Positions 8,174-16,085 of a stretch of 64,000 nucleotides of DNA are shown one piece after another. Within the stretch, counting starts at the first letter, position 1, and every line of letters starts with the position of its first letter. The notes under the pieces are model-generated. The model was not told the origin of the DNA, ran no database searches, and saw only the letters and a list, made by a program, of their open reading frames with translations. Source of the stretch: Herbiconiux flava. GTDB lineage: Bacteria; Actinomycetota; Actinomycetes; Actinomycetales; Microbacteriaceae. The position numbers and the translations under genes are program-made. The stretch covers positions 2,356,001 to 2,420,000 of the forward strand of contig NZ_JACCBM010000001.1 of NCBI RefSeq assembly GCF_013409865.1. The letters run 5' to 3'.

Positions 8174-9772
8174 ATGACCCGTTCGTCCTACCCCGACGTC
8201 GACATCCCCGACCTCAGCGTCTACGACGCCCTCTTCTCCGGCATCGCGGAGTCCGACCTCGACCGGGTCGCCCTCGTCGACGGGCCGAGCGGCGACGAGA
8301 CGAGCTACCGCGCCCTGATCGCCCAGATCGACGCGCTCGCCGGCTCGCTCGCCGCCCGGGGACTCGCCGTGGGCGACCGTGTCGGCATCCTCTGCCCGAA
8401 CGTGCCGGCCTTCGCGACGGTCTTCCACGGGGTGCTGCGGGCGGGCGGCACCGCCACCACGATCAACTCCCTCTACACCGCGGAGGAGATCGAGAACCAG
8501 CTGACGAGCGCCGGCGCCACCTGGCTGTTCACGGTCTCGCCGCTGTACGCCCACGCCGCGGAGGCGGCGGAGAAGGCCGGCATCGGCGCCGACCATCTCG
8601 TCGTGATCGACGGCGCCGAGGGCCACCCGTCGCTCCGCGACCTGCTGTTCGAGCGGGCGGCGCCGCCCGAGGTCTCGTTCGACCCGTCGACGCACCTGGC
8701 CGTGCTGCCCTATTCCTCCGGCACCACCGGGCGGCCGAAGGGGGTCATGCTGACGCACCGCAACCTGGTGGCGAACATCCACCAGTGCCGCGACGTCATC
8801 CCGCTCTCCCGCGACGACCGGGCGCTCGCCGTGCTGCCGTTCTTCCACATCTACGGCATGTCGGTGCTGCTCGACTACGCCCTCCTGCAGCGGGCCGCCC
8901 TGGTCACGATGCCCAAGTTCGACCTGGTCGAGTTCCTCCGCACGGTCAGTGACGAGCGCTGCACGTGGGTGTTCATCGCGCCACCGATCGCGGTCGCGCT
9001 GGCCAAGCATCCGCTCGTCGACGAGTACGACCTCTCGGGCGTCGAGGTGATCTTCTCGGGGGCCGCCCCGCTCGACCGGGAGCTGGCCAAGGCGGTCGCC
9101 GGCCGCATCGGCTGCCAGGTGCGTCAGGGCTACGGCATGACCGAGACGAGCCCCGTGACGCACGCGATCCCGATCGAGGGCGACATCGATCTGTCGTCGA
9201 TCGGCCTGGCCATCCCGAACACCGAGTGCCGGCTGGTCGACCCCGAGACCGGTGCCGACATCGAGTTCCCGGATGCCGGCACCAGCGCCCCCGGTGAGCT
9301 GCTGATCCGCGGGCCCCAGGTGATGAGCGGCTACCTCAACGACGAGGAGGCCACGGCCCGAACCATCGAGGCCGACGGCTGGCTGCACACGGGCGACATC
9401 GCGACCGTCACGGCGGAGGGCGTGTACGCGATCGTCGATCGGCTGAAGGAGCTGATCAAGTACAAGGGCTACCAGGTGGCTCCCGCCGTGCTCGAGGCGG
9501 TGCTGCTCTCCCATCCCGACGTGGTCGACGCGGCCGTGGTGGGCGTTCCCGACGACGACGCGCAGGAGGTGCCGAAGGCCTTCGTGGTGCGCCGTCCCGA
9601 CGCCGGCGCCGACTTCGACGAGACCGCGGTGATGGCCTTCGTCGCCGACCGGGTCGCGCCGCACGAGAAGGTGCGGCTGGTGGAGTTCATCGACGCCATC
9701 CCGAAGTCGACCTCCGGCAAGATCCTGCGGAAGGACCTGCGCTCGCGGGTGGGGCGGCACGCGCTGACCTGA
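8174..9772 (+). CDS. AMP-forming acyl-CoA ligase (4-coumarate:CoA ligase-like)
   Basis: An ANL-superfamily enzyme of 532 residues that activates a carboxylic acid to an acyl-adenylate and then to the CoA thioester. The phosphate-binding motif YSSGTTGRPKGV is at 180-191, YGMTETSPVTH lies near residue 320, the hinge region near 415-430 leads into KYKGYQVAP, and the catalytic lysine motif is PKSTSGKILRKDLR near the C-terminus. The layout and length match 4-coumarate or medium-chain acyl-CoA ligases; the acid used is not predictable. AAGGAG at 8161-8166 is a good ribosome site. Three phased GAGAAC repeats lie upstream, suggesting regulated expression. Confidence 0.92.
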   Translation: MTRSSYPDVDIPDLSVYDALFSGIAESDLDRVALVDGPSGDETSYRALIAQIDALAGSLAARGLAVGDRVGILCPNVPAFATVFHGVLRAGGTATTINSLYTAEEIENQLTSAGATWLFTVSPLYAHAAEAAEKAGIGADHLVVIDGAEGHPSLRDLLFERAAPPEVSFDPSTHLAVLPYSSGTTGRPKGVMLTHRNLVANIHQCRDVIPLSRDDRALAVLPFFHIYGMSVLLDYALLQRAALVTMPKFDLVEFLRTVSDERCTWVFIAPPIAVALAKHPLVDEYDLSGVEVIFSGAAPLDRELAKAVAGRIGCQVRQGYGMTETSPVTHAIPIEGDIDLSSIGLAIPNTECRLVDPETGADIEFPDAGTSAPGELLIRGPQVMSGYLNDEEATARTIEADGWLHTGDIATVTAEGVYAIVDRLKELIKYKGYQVAPAVLEAVLLSHPDVVDAAVVGVPDDDAQEVPKAFVVRRPDAGADFDETAVMAFVADRVAPHEKVRLVEFIDAIPKSTSGKILRKDLRSRVGRHALT

Positions 9773-9847
9773 GGGGCGGGGTGTCGCCCGCGGCAGCCGA
9801 CCGCACCCGTCCACGGGACTGTCGGCGGGAGGTGGTAGACCGAGAGG

Positions 9848-10609
9848 ATGACCGACTACAGCTCCACGCACCAGGCCCTGCTCGACACCGTCCCGCTCCG
9901 CGAGGGGGCGCGCATCGCGAGCGAGCGTGTGCACTACGACGAGGGCGGTACCGCGCTCGACGGCTTCTTCGTCGCCGACGCCGCGATCGACGGGCCGCGG
10001 CCGGCGGTGCTGGTGCTGCACGACTGGACGGGGGAGCAGGAGTACACCCGCGTGCGCGCCGAGATGCTCGCTCGCCTCGGCCTACTGGCCTTCGCCGCCG
10101 ACCTCTACGGCGCCGGGGTGCGCCCGACCGGTGACGACGCGGCCACCGAGGCCGGGAAGTACTACGGCGACCTGCCGCTCCTGCGCCGCCGGGTGCAGGC
10201 GGCCTACGACGTTCTGGCGAGCGACCCGCGGGTCGATCCGTCGCGCATCGTCGTGATCGGCTACTGCTTCGGCGGCTCGGCCTCGATCGAGTTCGCCCGC
10301 ACCGGAGCAGCGCTCGCCGGGGCCGTGAGCTTCCACGGCGGTCTCGTCACGCACGAGCCGGCCGACGTCGAGAGCATCCGCACGCCCCTGCTCGTGCTCA
10401 CCGGCGCCGACGACCCGGTCGTCCCCGACGACGCGGTCGTCGCCTTCGAGGACGAGTTGCGGCAGAACCCCGCGCTCGACTGGCAGATCGTGCTCTACAG
10501 CGGCGCCCCGCACGCGTTCACGCTGCCCGAGGCGCCGAGCTGGCGGCCGGTGGCCGACGCCCGCAGCTGGCGGGCCTTCCGCGCGTTCCTCGACGAGGTG
10601 CTCGCCTAG
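9848..10609 (+). CDS. dienelactone hydrolase family protein
   Basis: An alpha/beta hydrolase of 253 residues. The nucleophile motif GYCFGG places Cys140 at the elbow; the acid is in LTGADDPVVPDD (about 188-189) and the base is His222 in SGAPHAF, the Cys-Asp-His triad of dienelactone hydrolases. These open lactone or ester rings in the cytoplasm, often in aromatic catabolism, but the family has many other substrates. It follows the acyl-CoA ligase on the same strand after a 75-bp gap, so a shared pathway is possible but not proven. Confidence 0.9.
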   Translation: MTDYSSTHQALLDTVPLREGARIASERVHYDEGGTALDGFFVADAAIDGPRPAVLVLHDWTGEQEYTRVRAEMLARLGLLAFAADLYGAGVRPTGDDAATEAGKYYGDLPLLRRRVQAAYDVLASDPRVDPSRIVVIGYCFGGSASIEFARTGAALAGAVSFHGGLVTHEPADVESIRTPLLVLTGADDPVVPDDAVVAFEDELRQNPALDWQIVLYSGAPHAFTLPEAPSWRPVADARSWRAFRAFLDEVLA

Positions 10610-10626
10610 TCCGTCAGCCGGAAGCC

Positions 10627-10669
10627 TTTACCCGCCGCCGGAGCCGTGGCATTGTGGACACTGTACACA
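10627..10669 (+). promoter_or_regulatory. promoter with 17-bp palindromic operator before the VOC gene
   Basis: A TTTACC box (10627-10632) and CATTGT box (10650-10655) are 17 bp apart. The imperfect palindrome TGTGGACACTGTACACA (10653-10669) covers the -10 and ends at the AGGAGG ribosome site, the position expected for a repressor operator. The same half-sites with another central triplet occur in the promoter of the TetR gene at 21988-22641. Confidence 0.65.
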
Positions 10670-10679
10670 GGAGGTGCAC

Positions 10680-11066
10680 ATGCTCACGACCACCCACGGT
10701 TTCAGCGGTTTCAGTGTGACCGACATCGAGGCGTCCACGACGTTCTACCGCGAGGTCCTCGGGCTCGAGGTGTCGGCGAACGAGATGGGCATCCTCGACA
10801 TCGCCCTGCCCGGCGGGGGCGCGCACGTGCTCGCCTACCCCAAGGACGACCACGTGCCGGCGGTGTTCACCATCCTGAACTTCGCCGTCGACGACATCGA
10901 CCGGGCGGTCGACGAGCTCGAAGCGGCCGGGGTGGCGCTCGAGCGCTACGAGGGCATGCCGCAGGACGAGCGGGGCGTGATGCGGGGCAAGGCCGCTGAT
11001 CGCGGCCCCGACATCGCGTGGTTCCTCGACCCGTCGGGCAACATCCTGTCGGTGCTCAGCGACTAG
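10680..11066 (+). CDS. VOC superfamily (glyoxalase/bleomycin-resistance-like) protein
   Basis: A 128-residue protein with the paired beta-alpha-beta-beta-beta VOC fold: FSVTDIEASTTFYREVLGLE opens module one, FAVDDIDRAVDELEAAGV opens module two, and WFLDPSGNILSVLS ends it. The position usually holding the first metal-binding histidine is Phe, so it may bind a ligand rather than act as a metalloenzyme. An excellent AGGAGG ribosome site fixes the ATG. The promoter contains a palindromic operator shared with a distant TetR gene, implying repression and induction by a small molecule. Confidence 0.87.
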   Translation: MLTTTHGFSGFSVTDIEASTTFYREVLGLEVSANEMGILDIALPGGGAHVLAYPKDDHVPAVFTILNFAVDDIDRAVDELEAAGVALERYEGMPQDERGVMRGKAADRGPDIAWFLDPSGNILSVLSD

Positions 11067-11100
11067 CCCGGGTTCGGCGCCCGGGCGGGCGGCGTCGCGC

Positions 11101-11190
11101 GAGCATCCGTCGCCCGAGCATCCGTCGCCCGAGCATCCGTCGCCCTAGCATCCGTCGTCCGAATATCCGTCGCCCGAGCAACCGGCGCTC
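11101..11190. repeat. six 15-bp tandem repeats between convergent genes
   Basis: Six contiguous copies of GAGCATCCGTCGCCC; the first three are identical and the last three degenerate. The array reaches the stop codon of the GNAT gene. The unit contains GCATCCG, a heptamer frequent elsewhere in this window. Confidence 0.92.
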
Positions 11191-11528
11191 TAGAGCGACG
11201 AGCGCAGCTCGATCGACACCGGGTCGATGATGTCGTCGAAGTCGTGGTGCTTCTCGACGTAGCGCACGACGAAAGGGCAGATCGCCACGGCCCGGAGGCC
11301 GGCGTCGCGCACCTGCTCGAGCGTGCCCTTGATCAGGGTGCTGCCGTAGCCGTGCCCCTCCTGGGCCGGATCGACCTCGGTGTGCAGGAAGACGCGGTCG
11401 ACGCCGCGGTCGGTGTACTCCGTGAAGCCCACCTCCTCGCCGTCGACGAGCAGCGCGTAGCGGTTCTGCTCGGGCTGGGGCACGACCTCGACGGTCGCCT
11501 GGGGGTTGTCGCTCTCGTTCTCGCTCAT
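11190..11528 (-). CDS. small GNAT-like N-acetyltransferase (GCN5-related, short form)
   Basis: A 112-residue protein of the short GCN5-related family (YjdJ/GTLF3B-like). Residues 22-40 give the first strands (NRYALLVDGEEVGFTEY), and EVDPAQEGHGYGSTLIKGTL carries the acetyl-CoA pyrophosphate loop. CPFVVRYVEKHHDF matches the conserved end of the family. The substrate is unknown; family members are often presumed to act on small metabolites or protein amines. The ATG at 11528 is preceded by an unremarkable spacer. Confidence 0.85.
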   Translation of the reverse strand: MSENESDNPQATVEVVPQPEQNRYALLVDGEEVGFTEYTDRGVDRVFLHTEVDPAQEGHGYGSTLIKGTLEQVRDAGLRAVAICPFVVRYVEKHHDFDDIIDPVSIELRSSL

Positions 11529-11587
11529 GACCCCAGCGAAGCAGATTCCGAGCGGATGCGCGAGCGGCGCACCTGGCCCCGCCGGGG

Positions 11588-12277
11588 TCACCTCGGCGAG
11601 CCGTCGGGCGCCCACACCCCCGAGCTGCCCCGGCGATGACTGCCGACCAGATGCGTGTCGAGGATCCCGACCGCCTCCATCAGCGCGTGCATCGTCGTCG
11701 GACCGACGAAGCGGAAGCCCTTCGCGCGGAGCGCCGCCGCCAGCGCGGTCGACTCGGGGCTCACCGTCGGCACCTCGGCCATCGACCGCGGAAGCGGGGT
11801 GCGGGCCGGCCGGAACGACCAGATCAGCCCGGACAGCCCACCCGGAGTGGCCGGATCCTCGCGCAGGGCGACCGTCGCCCGGGCGTTTCCGATCGTCGCG
11901 AGGATCTTGGCACGGTTCCGCACGATCCCGGCATCGCCCAGCAGCCGGTCGATGTCGTCGTCGCCGAAGCCGGCCACGGCCTCCGGGTCGAAGTCGCAGA
12001 ACGCCGCCCGGAACGCCGGCCGCTTCCGCAGGATGGTCGCCCAGGACAGCCCCGACTGGAAGCCCTCGAGGCTCAGCCGCTCGAACAGCCCGCGCTCGTC
12101 GCGCACCGGCACACCCCACTCGGTGTCGTAGTACTCCCGCAGCAGCGGATCGACCGAGGCCCAGGCCGGGCGGGCCAGGCCGTCAGGACCGGTCACGACG
12201 TCGGAGCCGGACACGGCGGGGGAGGCGGCGGGGGCGTTCTCTGCGGGCGGCACCCGTCTAGTATTGAACGAAGCCAC
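11588..12277 (-). CDS. tag: DNA-3-methyladenine glycosylase I (Tag family) with altered zinc site
   Basis: A base-excision enzyme of 229 residues removing 3-methyladenine. YDTEWGVPVRDERGLFE, LEGFQSGLSWATILRKR and GFRFVGPTTMHALMEAVG match E. coli Tag, and the counterparts of Tyr16, Glu38 and Trp46 are kept. Three of the four E. coli zinc ligands are replaced: Cys4 aligns with Pro (ARPAW), His17 with Tyr (EYYDTEWG) and Cys179 with Ser (THLVGS); only the third-position His remains. The zinc snap therefore seems lost. The GTG start at 12277 would overlap the divergent promoter; GTG 12253 is an alternative. Confidence 0.88.
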   Translation of the reverse strand: MASFNTRRVPPAENAPAASPAVSGSDVVTGPDGLARPAWASVDPLLREYYDTEWGVPVRDERGLFERLSLEGFQSGLSWATILRKRPAFRAAFCDFDPEAVAGFGDDDIDRLLGDAGIVRNRAKILATIGNARATVALREDPATPGGLSGLIWSFRPARTPLPRSMAEVPTVSPESTALAAALRAKGFRFVGPTTMHALMEAVGILDTHLVGSHRRGSSGVWAPDGSPR

Positions 12278-12289
12278 TACTGAGGAGGA
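12259..12289 (+). promoter_or_regulatory. -10 box and strong ribosome site of the mini membrane protein gene
   Basis: TAGTAT at 12259-12264 is a good -10 hexamer and GAGGAGGAT at 12282-12290 a near-perfect Shine-Dalgarno, 8 bases before the ATG. No clear -35 was found. Confidence 0.5.
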
Positions 12290-12296
12290 TCACCGG

Positions 12297-12458
12297 ATGA
12301 ACGTGCTCGCTGCCATCGGAGCCATTCTGCTGTTCCTGCTCGGCATGTTCCTGTTCGGCACCCTCGCCAACGCGTGGGTCTTCTTCGCCGGCATCCTGTG
12401 CGTCTCGGGCTCGGTCTTCCTGGCCACGTCGATCCTGTCGACGCAGCGCCGCCACTAG
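12297..12458 (+). CDS. 53-residue membrane protein of unknown function
   Basis: A short hydrophobic protein with two probable membrane helices, residues 3-20 (LAAIGAILLFLLGMFLFG) and 25-45 (WVFFAGILCVSGSVFLAT), and a short basic tail. It is not recognised as a named family. A near-perfect ribosome site argues that it is translated. Its stop codon lies within CTAG, which is also the stop of the convergent DUF1905 gene, giving a 4-bp overlap. Confidence 0.72.
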   Translation: MNVLAAIGAILLFLLGMFLFGTLANAWVFFAGILCVSGSVFLATSILSTQRRH

Positions 12459-12892
12459 GAGACCAGCTCCTCCAGCGCCTTCGCCAGGCGTCGCTCGCGC
12501 GTGGCATCGGTCTTCGCGTCCTGGATCGAGAGCGCGATGCGCTTCTTGTTCGTGAACGAGAGTGCGGCGAAGGCGGCCGCGGCATCGGCGTCCCCGGCCA
12601 GAGCGGCGGCGAGGGCATCCGGGAGCTCGACCTCGCGCGGAGCCTCGTCGAGCTCGACGCCGACCACGACGGTGTCGCCGGCGACCACGCCCGCGGCCGC
12701 CCGGTTCTCGGCGCTCAGCGCGATCAGGTACTGACCGGTGTAGAACACGATCGAGCTTCGGTAGCTGTGGCCGCCGACGGTGACGACGACCGGGATGCGC
12801 TTGCCGCGATCGAGTGCCGTCACCACGCTCTCGGGCACCGGGATGCCCGTGTTGTTCTTGCCGCTGGCGAGGATCGTCGTGCTGAACTCCAT
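12455..12892 (-). CDS. DUF1905 / YdeI (OmpD-associated) family protein
   Basis: A 145-residue protein with two parts. Residues 1-85 form the DUF1905 beta-barrel (NNTGIPVPESVVTALDRGKR then GHSYRSSIVFYTGQYLIALS), and residues 88-143 are the helical YdeI/OmdA segment, LPDALAAALAGDADAAAAF and LSFTNKKRIALSIQDAK. The function is unknown; relatives are widespread in actinobacteria and proteobacteria. It follows the diiron protein gene on the same strand with a 28-bp gap and could be the last gene of that operon. Confidence 0.88.
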   Translation of the reverse strand: MEFSTTILASGKNNTGIPVPESVVTALDRGKRIPVVVTVGGHSYRSSIVFYTGQYLIALSAENRAAAGVVAGDTVVVGVELDEAPREVELPDALAAALAGDADAAAAFAALSFTNKKRIALSIQDAKTDATRERRLAKALEELVS

Positions 12893-12920
12893 GTCAGCAG
12901 TATGGCCCAGCGGAATGGCG

Positions 12921-13715
12921 TCAGGCGGCGATGCCGCGCGCGTCCAGGGCGTCCTGCACGATGGTGAGACCCTCGAGCCCCGGCATGCGGGCGATGTGCG
13001 CGTCGATCTTGGCCGCCTCGCGACGACCCTCCGGCCCGCCCATCAGGTGGCCCATGACGTGCTTCACCTCGTCGTCGCTCATCACGCCCGAGCCCACGGG
13101 CCCCCAGAAGTTCTTCAGCGCGAAACGGGCCAGCACCTGGGCCTTCTTGCTCTTGCCGAGACGCTCGCGGGCCTGCGTGGCGTAGAAGGCCACGTGACGC
13201 GCCTCCTGCTTCGCGATGCGGCGCAGCAGCTCGGCGAGCACCGGATGCGCCTCGAGGTCGGCGAGCCGGTTGTAGGCGGCGACGGCCGACCACTCGTTGG
13301 CCGCGCCCCACACCATGTGCACGGCGATGAAGCCCGAGCCGACGATGTTGCCGAGCAGGGACTGCTTCACCGGGTCGAGACGGTCCTTCCAGCCGAGCTT
13401 CAGGCGGGTGGCCTTCAACTCGTCGAAGTCGACGATCACGTCGTGCTCGGCCAGTACGGCCGCGAGGGCCTCGCCGTGCCAGAACTCCTCGCGGTTCCAC
13501 ATGGTCATGAACGCCGTGACGTCCTCGTCCTTGTGGGAGGGGGTGACCAGCATGTCGCGCAGGTAGCAGACCGTGTGGTACTCGATATCGCACATGTAGC
13601 GGAGGCTCCGCAGCGTGCCCTCGGGAAGGGGGTGCTCGCGGAAGTCGGAGAAGTCGAGATCCTGCCACGCGACCTTCGTGGAGGTCTCCGTGTACTTGTC
13701 GATGTCGAATGCCAT
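12921..13715 (-). CDS. ferritin-like diiron protein, candidate lipid oxygenase/desaturase
   Basis: A 264-residue, mostly helical soluble protein with the full ligand set of a ferritin-like diiron enzyme: Glu45 on helix one, Glu77 and His80 (EEFWH), Glu141 (NEW) and Glu171 and His174 (EARH), the E...ExxH...E...ExxH layout of aldehyde-deformylating oxygenase, acyl-ACP desaturase and RNR small subunits. The family is not one I can name. It lies 18 bp after the acyl-CoA reductase gene and in the same operon as a paralogue lacking half the ligands. Context suggests oxygen-dependent chemistry on an alkyl or acyl chain, for example vinyl-ether formation or aldehyde oxidation. That role is inference; the diiron site is read from sequence. 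Confidence 0.75.
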   Translation of the reverse strand: MAFDIDKYTETSTKVAWQDLDFSDFREHPLPEGTLRSLRYMCDIEYHTVCYLRDMLVTPSHKDEDVTAFMTMWNREEFWHGEALAAVLAEHDVIVDFDELKATRLKLGWKDRLDPVKQSLLGNIVGSGFIAVHMVWGAANEWSAVAAYNRLADLEAHPVLAELLRRIAKQEARHVAFYATQARERLGKSKKAQVLARFALKNFWGPVGSGVMSDDEVKHVMGHLMGGPEGRREAAKIDAHIARMPGLEGLTIVQDALDARGIAA

Positions 13716-13733
13716 GCGGGTGTCGGGGGAGCG

Positions 13734-16085
13734 TCAGGTGGCGCTCGACCGGTCTCCTTCCTCGGGTGCGGATGCCGGTGCGTCGGGCAGCAGAGCCAGA
13801 TTAGCCGGTGTGACGGGGCGATCGGATGAACGTCTGGTCCAGTCCTCCACCGTCCACTTCATTCGTTGCGCGTGCCGATACAGATCGGTGTCGGGATTCA
13901 CGACCGAGGCGTTTCCCAGCAGCTTCAGCCAGGCGACGTCGGCGAGGCTGTCGCCGTAGCCGTACGACTGGGTCAGATTCGCGCCGTGACCGGCCGCGTA
14001 CTCGCGGAGCCAGGCGGCCCGCGCCTCGTCGACCAGCGGGGGAGCGGCGAGGTAGCCGGTGAGCACGCCCTTCGAGGCGTGCATCTCGCCGGCGACGACC
14101 TCGTCGAAGAACGCGGAGAAGGGTTCGGCGGCCGAGCTCATCGCACCCGTGACCAGAACCGTGCGGTGCCCGGCGGCGCGGTGCTGGGCGACGCGGTCCA
14201 GAGCATCCGGAATCGCCCGGCTCAGCATGGCGGCGCCGAAGCGGCCCTGCACGAGCTCCTGCAGCTCCTCGACGCGGATGCCCTTGTAGCGGCGCACGAG
14301 GGTGCGGATGAACTCGCCGCGGTCGCGCCGCTCGGCCCGGAGGAACCCGGGCACCGAGACCACGAGGCTCGCGAACTCCTGCGGCCACTGGGCCTTCGGG
14401 GTCATGCCGAGCCGCATCCAGAGGTACTGCTCGACGAGGTTCGACTCGACGACGGTGCCCTCGAAGTCGAACACGGCCAGCACGTCGCTGCGCACCGGCA
14501 GTGCGCGCTTGGCTCGGACCCGGCCGGCGGGCCGCTTGGCGAACGCCTTCGTCAGCCCGGTGATGGAGGGGAAGTGGATGCTCTGGAAGTACTCGTGCCA
14601 GTCGATCTCGGCCACGTCGAAGCCGCGGTCGGCCTTCAGCTCGTCGGGGATCGAGGCGTGCAGCGCCCGCGTGTTGCGGTCGTCGAAGATGAGCTCGGTC
14701 TGCACGTAGGCGCGGTAGAGCTCGGCGAAGTAGCGCAGCTGGTCGAGGCCCTGCTGGCGGCGGCGGAGCGTCTCGGTCCACTGCCGCGTGCGCGGGTTCG
14801 AGGGCATGCGGATGACGGCCTGGTCGGCGACCGAGGCGATGCGCTCCTGGAGGCGGAGCGTCCGCTCGACCGAGCGGCCGCCGGGGAAGCGCCACGACGG
14901 GACGGCGATGCCGCCGTCGTCGCCCGGCATGGGGTTCTCGGTGAAGAACTCCTTGACGTTCTCGTACATGGTGTGGAACGGCAGCGGGTTCCGCGCGCCG
15001 GACACGACCTGGTAGTAGCGCGGCTCGTCGACGGGCGCCGGCGTCACGGCGGCCGCGAGGATCGCGTTCACGACGAAGTCGACCGGGATGACGTCGAGGA
15101 TCGAGTCGGGCACTCCCGGGAACTCGGGCAGCTGGCCGCGGCCGTAGGCCATGATCAGCGGGTCGGCGACCTTGAAGCCGTCGAGCCAGCCCGGGAACGG
15201 GTGGCGGAGGGCGCTCTCGATGATGGAGGGGCGGACGATCGACAGGCGGTGCCCGGCCGTGCCCCACAGCTCCTCGGCGGCGCGCTCGGCGAAGGCCTTG
15301 GTGAGCGTGTAGACGTCGGTCCAGCCGAGCGACTCGGCGCGGATGCGGCCGTGGTCGATCAGGCGCTTGGTGACCCACTCGATGCGGGCGGCCTCGGCGT
15401 CGGCGGCGACCGCCTGCGGGCCGACCTTGCCGAGCTTGGCGCGGCTCTTCGCGAGCAGGCCCCGCAGCACCTCGGGCTGGCGGGAGGCCATCTCGACGCG
15501 GCGGCGGGCCGACTTCGCGGCGGCGTTCTCGGCGCGCCAGTCGATCTCGTGCTCGAGCGGCGCCTCGGGCGAGACGCCCTTGCGCATGCCCCCGACGTAG
15601 GCGGTGGAGACGTGCACCACGTGCGGGTCACTGCCCGAGGCGAGCAGCGCGCCGTAGAGGCCGGTGGCTCCGTCGACGTTGGTCTGGAAGGCCTCGTCGA
15701 TCGGCGGGTCGAACGAGACGGTGGAGGCGCCGTGCAGCACCACGTCGATGTCGCCCGGCAGCTCGCCCGGGTTGGCGAGGTCGCCCTGGATGACGGTGAG
15801 GCGCTCGCTGATGGCGCGCTCGACCTCGGCCTCGCCGACGGCCTCGCGCCAGGTGCGGAACACCGGCTTCTTCAGCAGCGTCTGCAGGCGGGTCTCGCCG
15901 GTGGTGCGCGACTTCGGCCGGATCAGCAGCGAGACCCGGGTGTCGGGGTGCGAGGAGAGCAGCCGTTCCAGCACCGCCTGGCCGACGAAGCCGGTGGCGC
16001 CCGTGAGCAGCACACGGGAGCTGCCCAGAGAGAAGGCGGGGTCGGCGGGGGTCGTCGTGGGGTCGGTGGGGGTGGCGTCGGTCAT
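13734..16085 (-). CDS. fatty acyl-CoA reductase fused to a HAD-IB phosphatase-like domain
   Basis: A 783-residue fusion. Residues 24-380 are an extended SDR / thioester-reductase domain: TGATGFVG (28-35) binds NADPH, HVSTAYVGG is the serine/threonine strand, and YTLTK (259-263) supplies catalytic Tyr and Lys. This matches fatty acyl-CoA reductases that produce fatty alcohols. Residues 535-750 are a HAD-IB domain: FDFEGT (539-544), VLVTGAMSS (643-651) and GYGDSLADVAWL (709-720). The HAD motif reads DFE instead of DxD, so the general acid is Glu. The ATG overlaps the upstream gene's stop by 4 bp. Beside an AGPS gene, the likely job is to supply fatty alcohol for ether-lipid synthesis. Confidence 0.88.
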   Translation of the reverse strand: MTDATPTDPTTTPADPAFSLGSSRVLLTGATGFVGQAVLERLLSSHPDTRVSLLIRPKSRTTGETRLQTLLKKPVFRTWREAVGEAEVERAISERLTVIQGDLANPGELPGDIDVVLHGASTVSFDPPIDEAFQTNVDGATGLYGALLASGSDPHVVHVSTAYVGGMRKGVSPEAPLEHEIDWRAENAAAKSARRRVEMASRQPEVLRGLLAKSRAKLGKVGPQAVAADAEAARIEWVTKRLIDHGRIRAESLGWTDVYTLTKAFAERAAEELWGTAGHRLSIVRPSIIESALRHPFPGWLDGFKVADPLIMAYGRGQLPEFPGVPDSILDVIPVDFVVNAILAAAVTPAPVDEPRYYQVVSGARNPLPFHTMYENVKEFFTENPMPGDDGGIAVPSWRFPGGRSVERTLRLQERIASVADQAVIRMPSNPRTRQWTETLRRRQQGLDQLRYFAELYRAYVQTELIFDDRNTRALHASIPDELKADRGFDVAEIDWHEYFQSIHFPSITGLTKAFAKRPAGRVRAKRALPVRSDVLAVFDFEGTVVESNLVEQYLWMRLGMTPKAQWPQEFASLVVSVPGFLRAERRDRGEFIRTLVRRYKGIRVEELQELVQGRFGAAMLSRAIPDALDRVAQHRAAGHRTVLVTGAMSSAAEPFSAFFDEVVAGEMHASKGVLTGYLAAPPLVDEARAAWLREYAAGHGANLTQSYGYGDSLADVAWLKLLGNASVVNPDTDLYRHAQRMKWTVEDWTRRSSDRPVTPANLALLPDAPASAPEEGDRSSAT

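Noticed and set aside
8039..10021. 660-codon open frame on the - strand opposite the ligase and hydrolase genes
   Set aside because: It is a shadow caused by high GC; the + strand proteins have complete catalytic motifs and the antisense product has none.
12921..16085. Alkane biosynthesis by reductase plus aldehyde-deformylating oxygenase
   Set aside because: The diiron layout would permit it, but the reductase is of the CoA/alcohol type and AGPS, PlsC and SDR genes next door fit ether lipids better. Kept only as an alternative.
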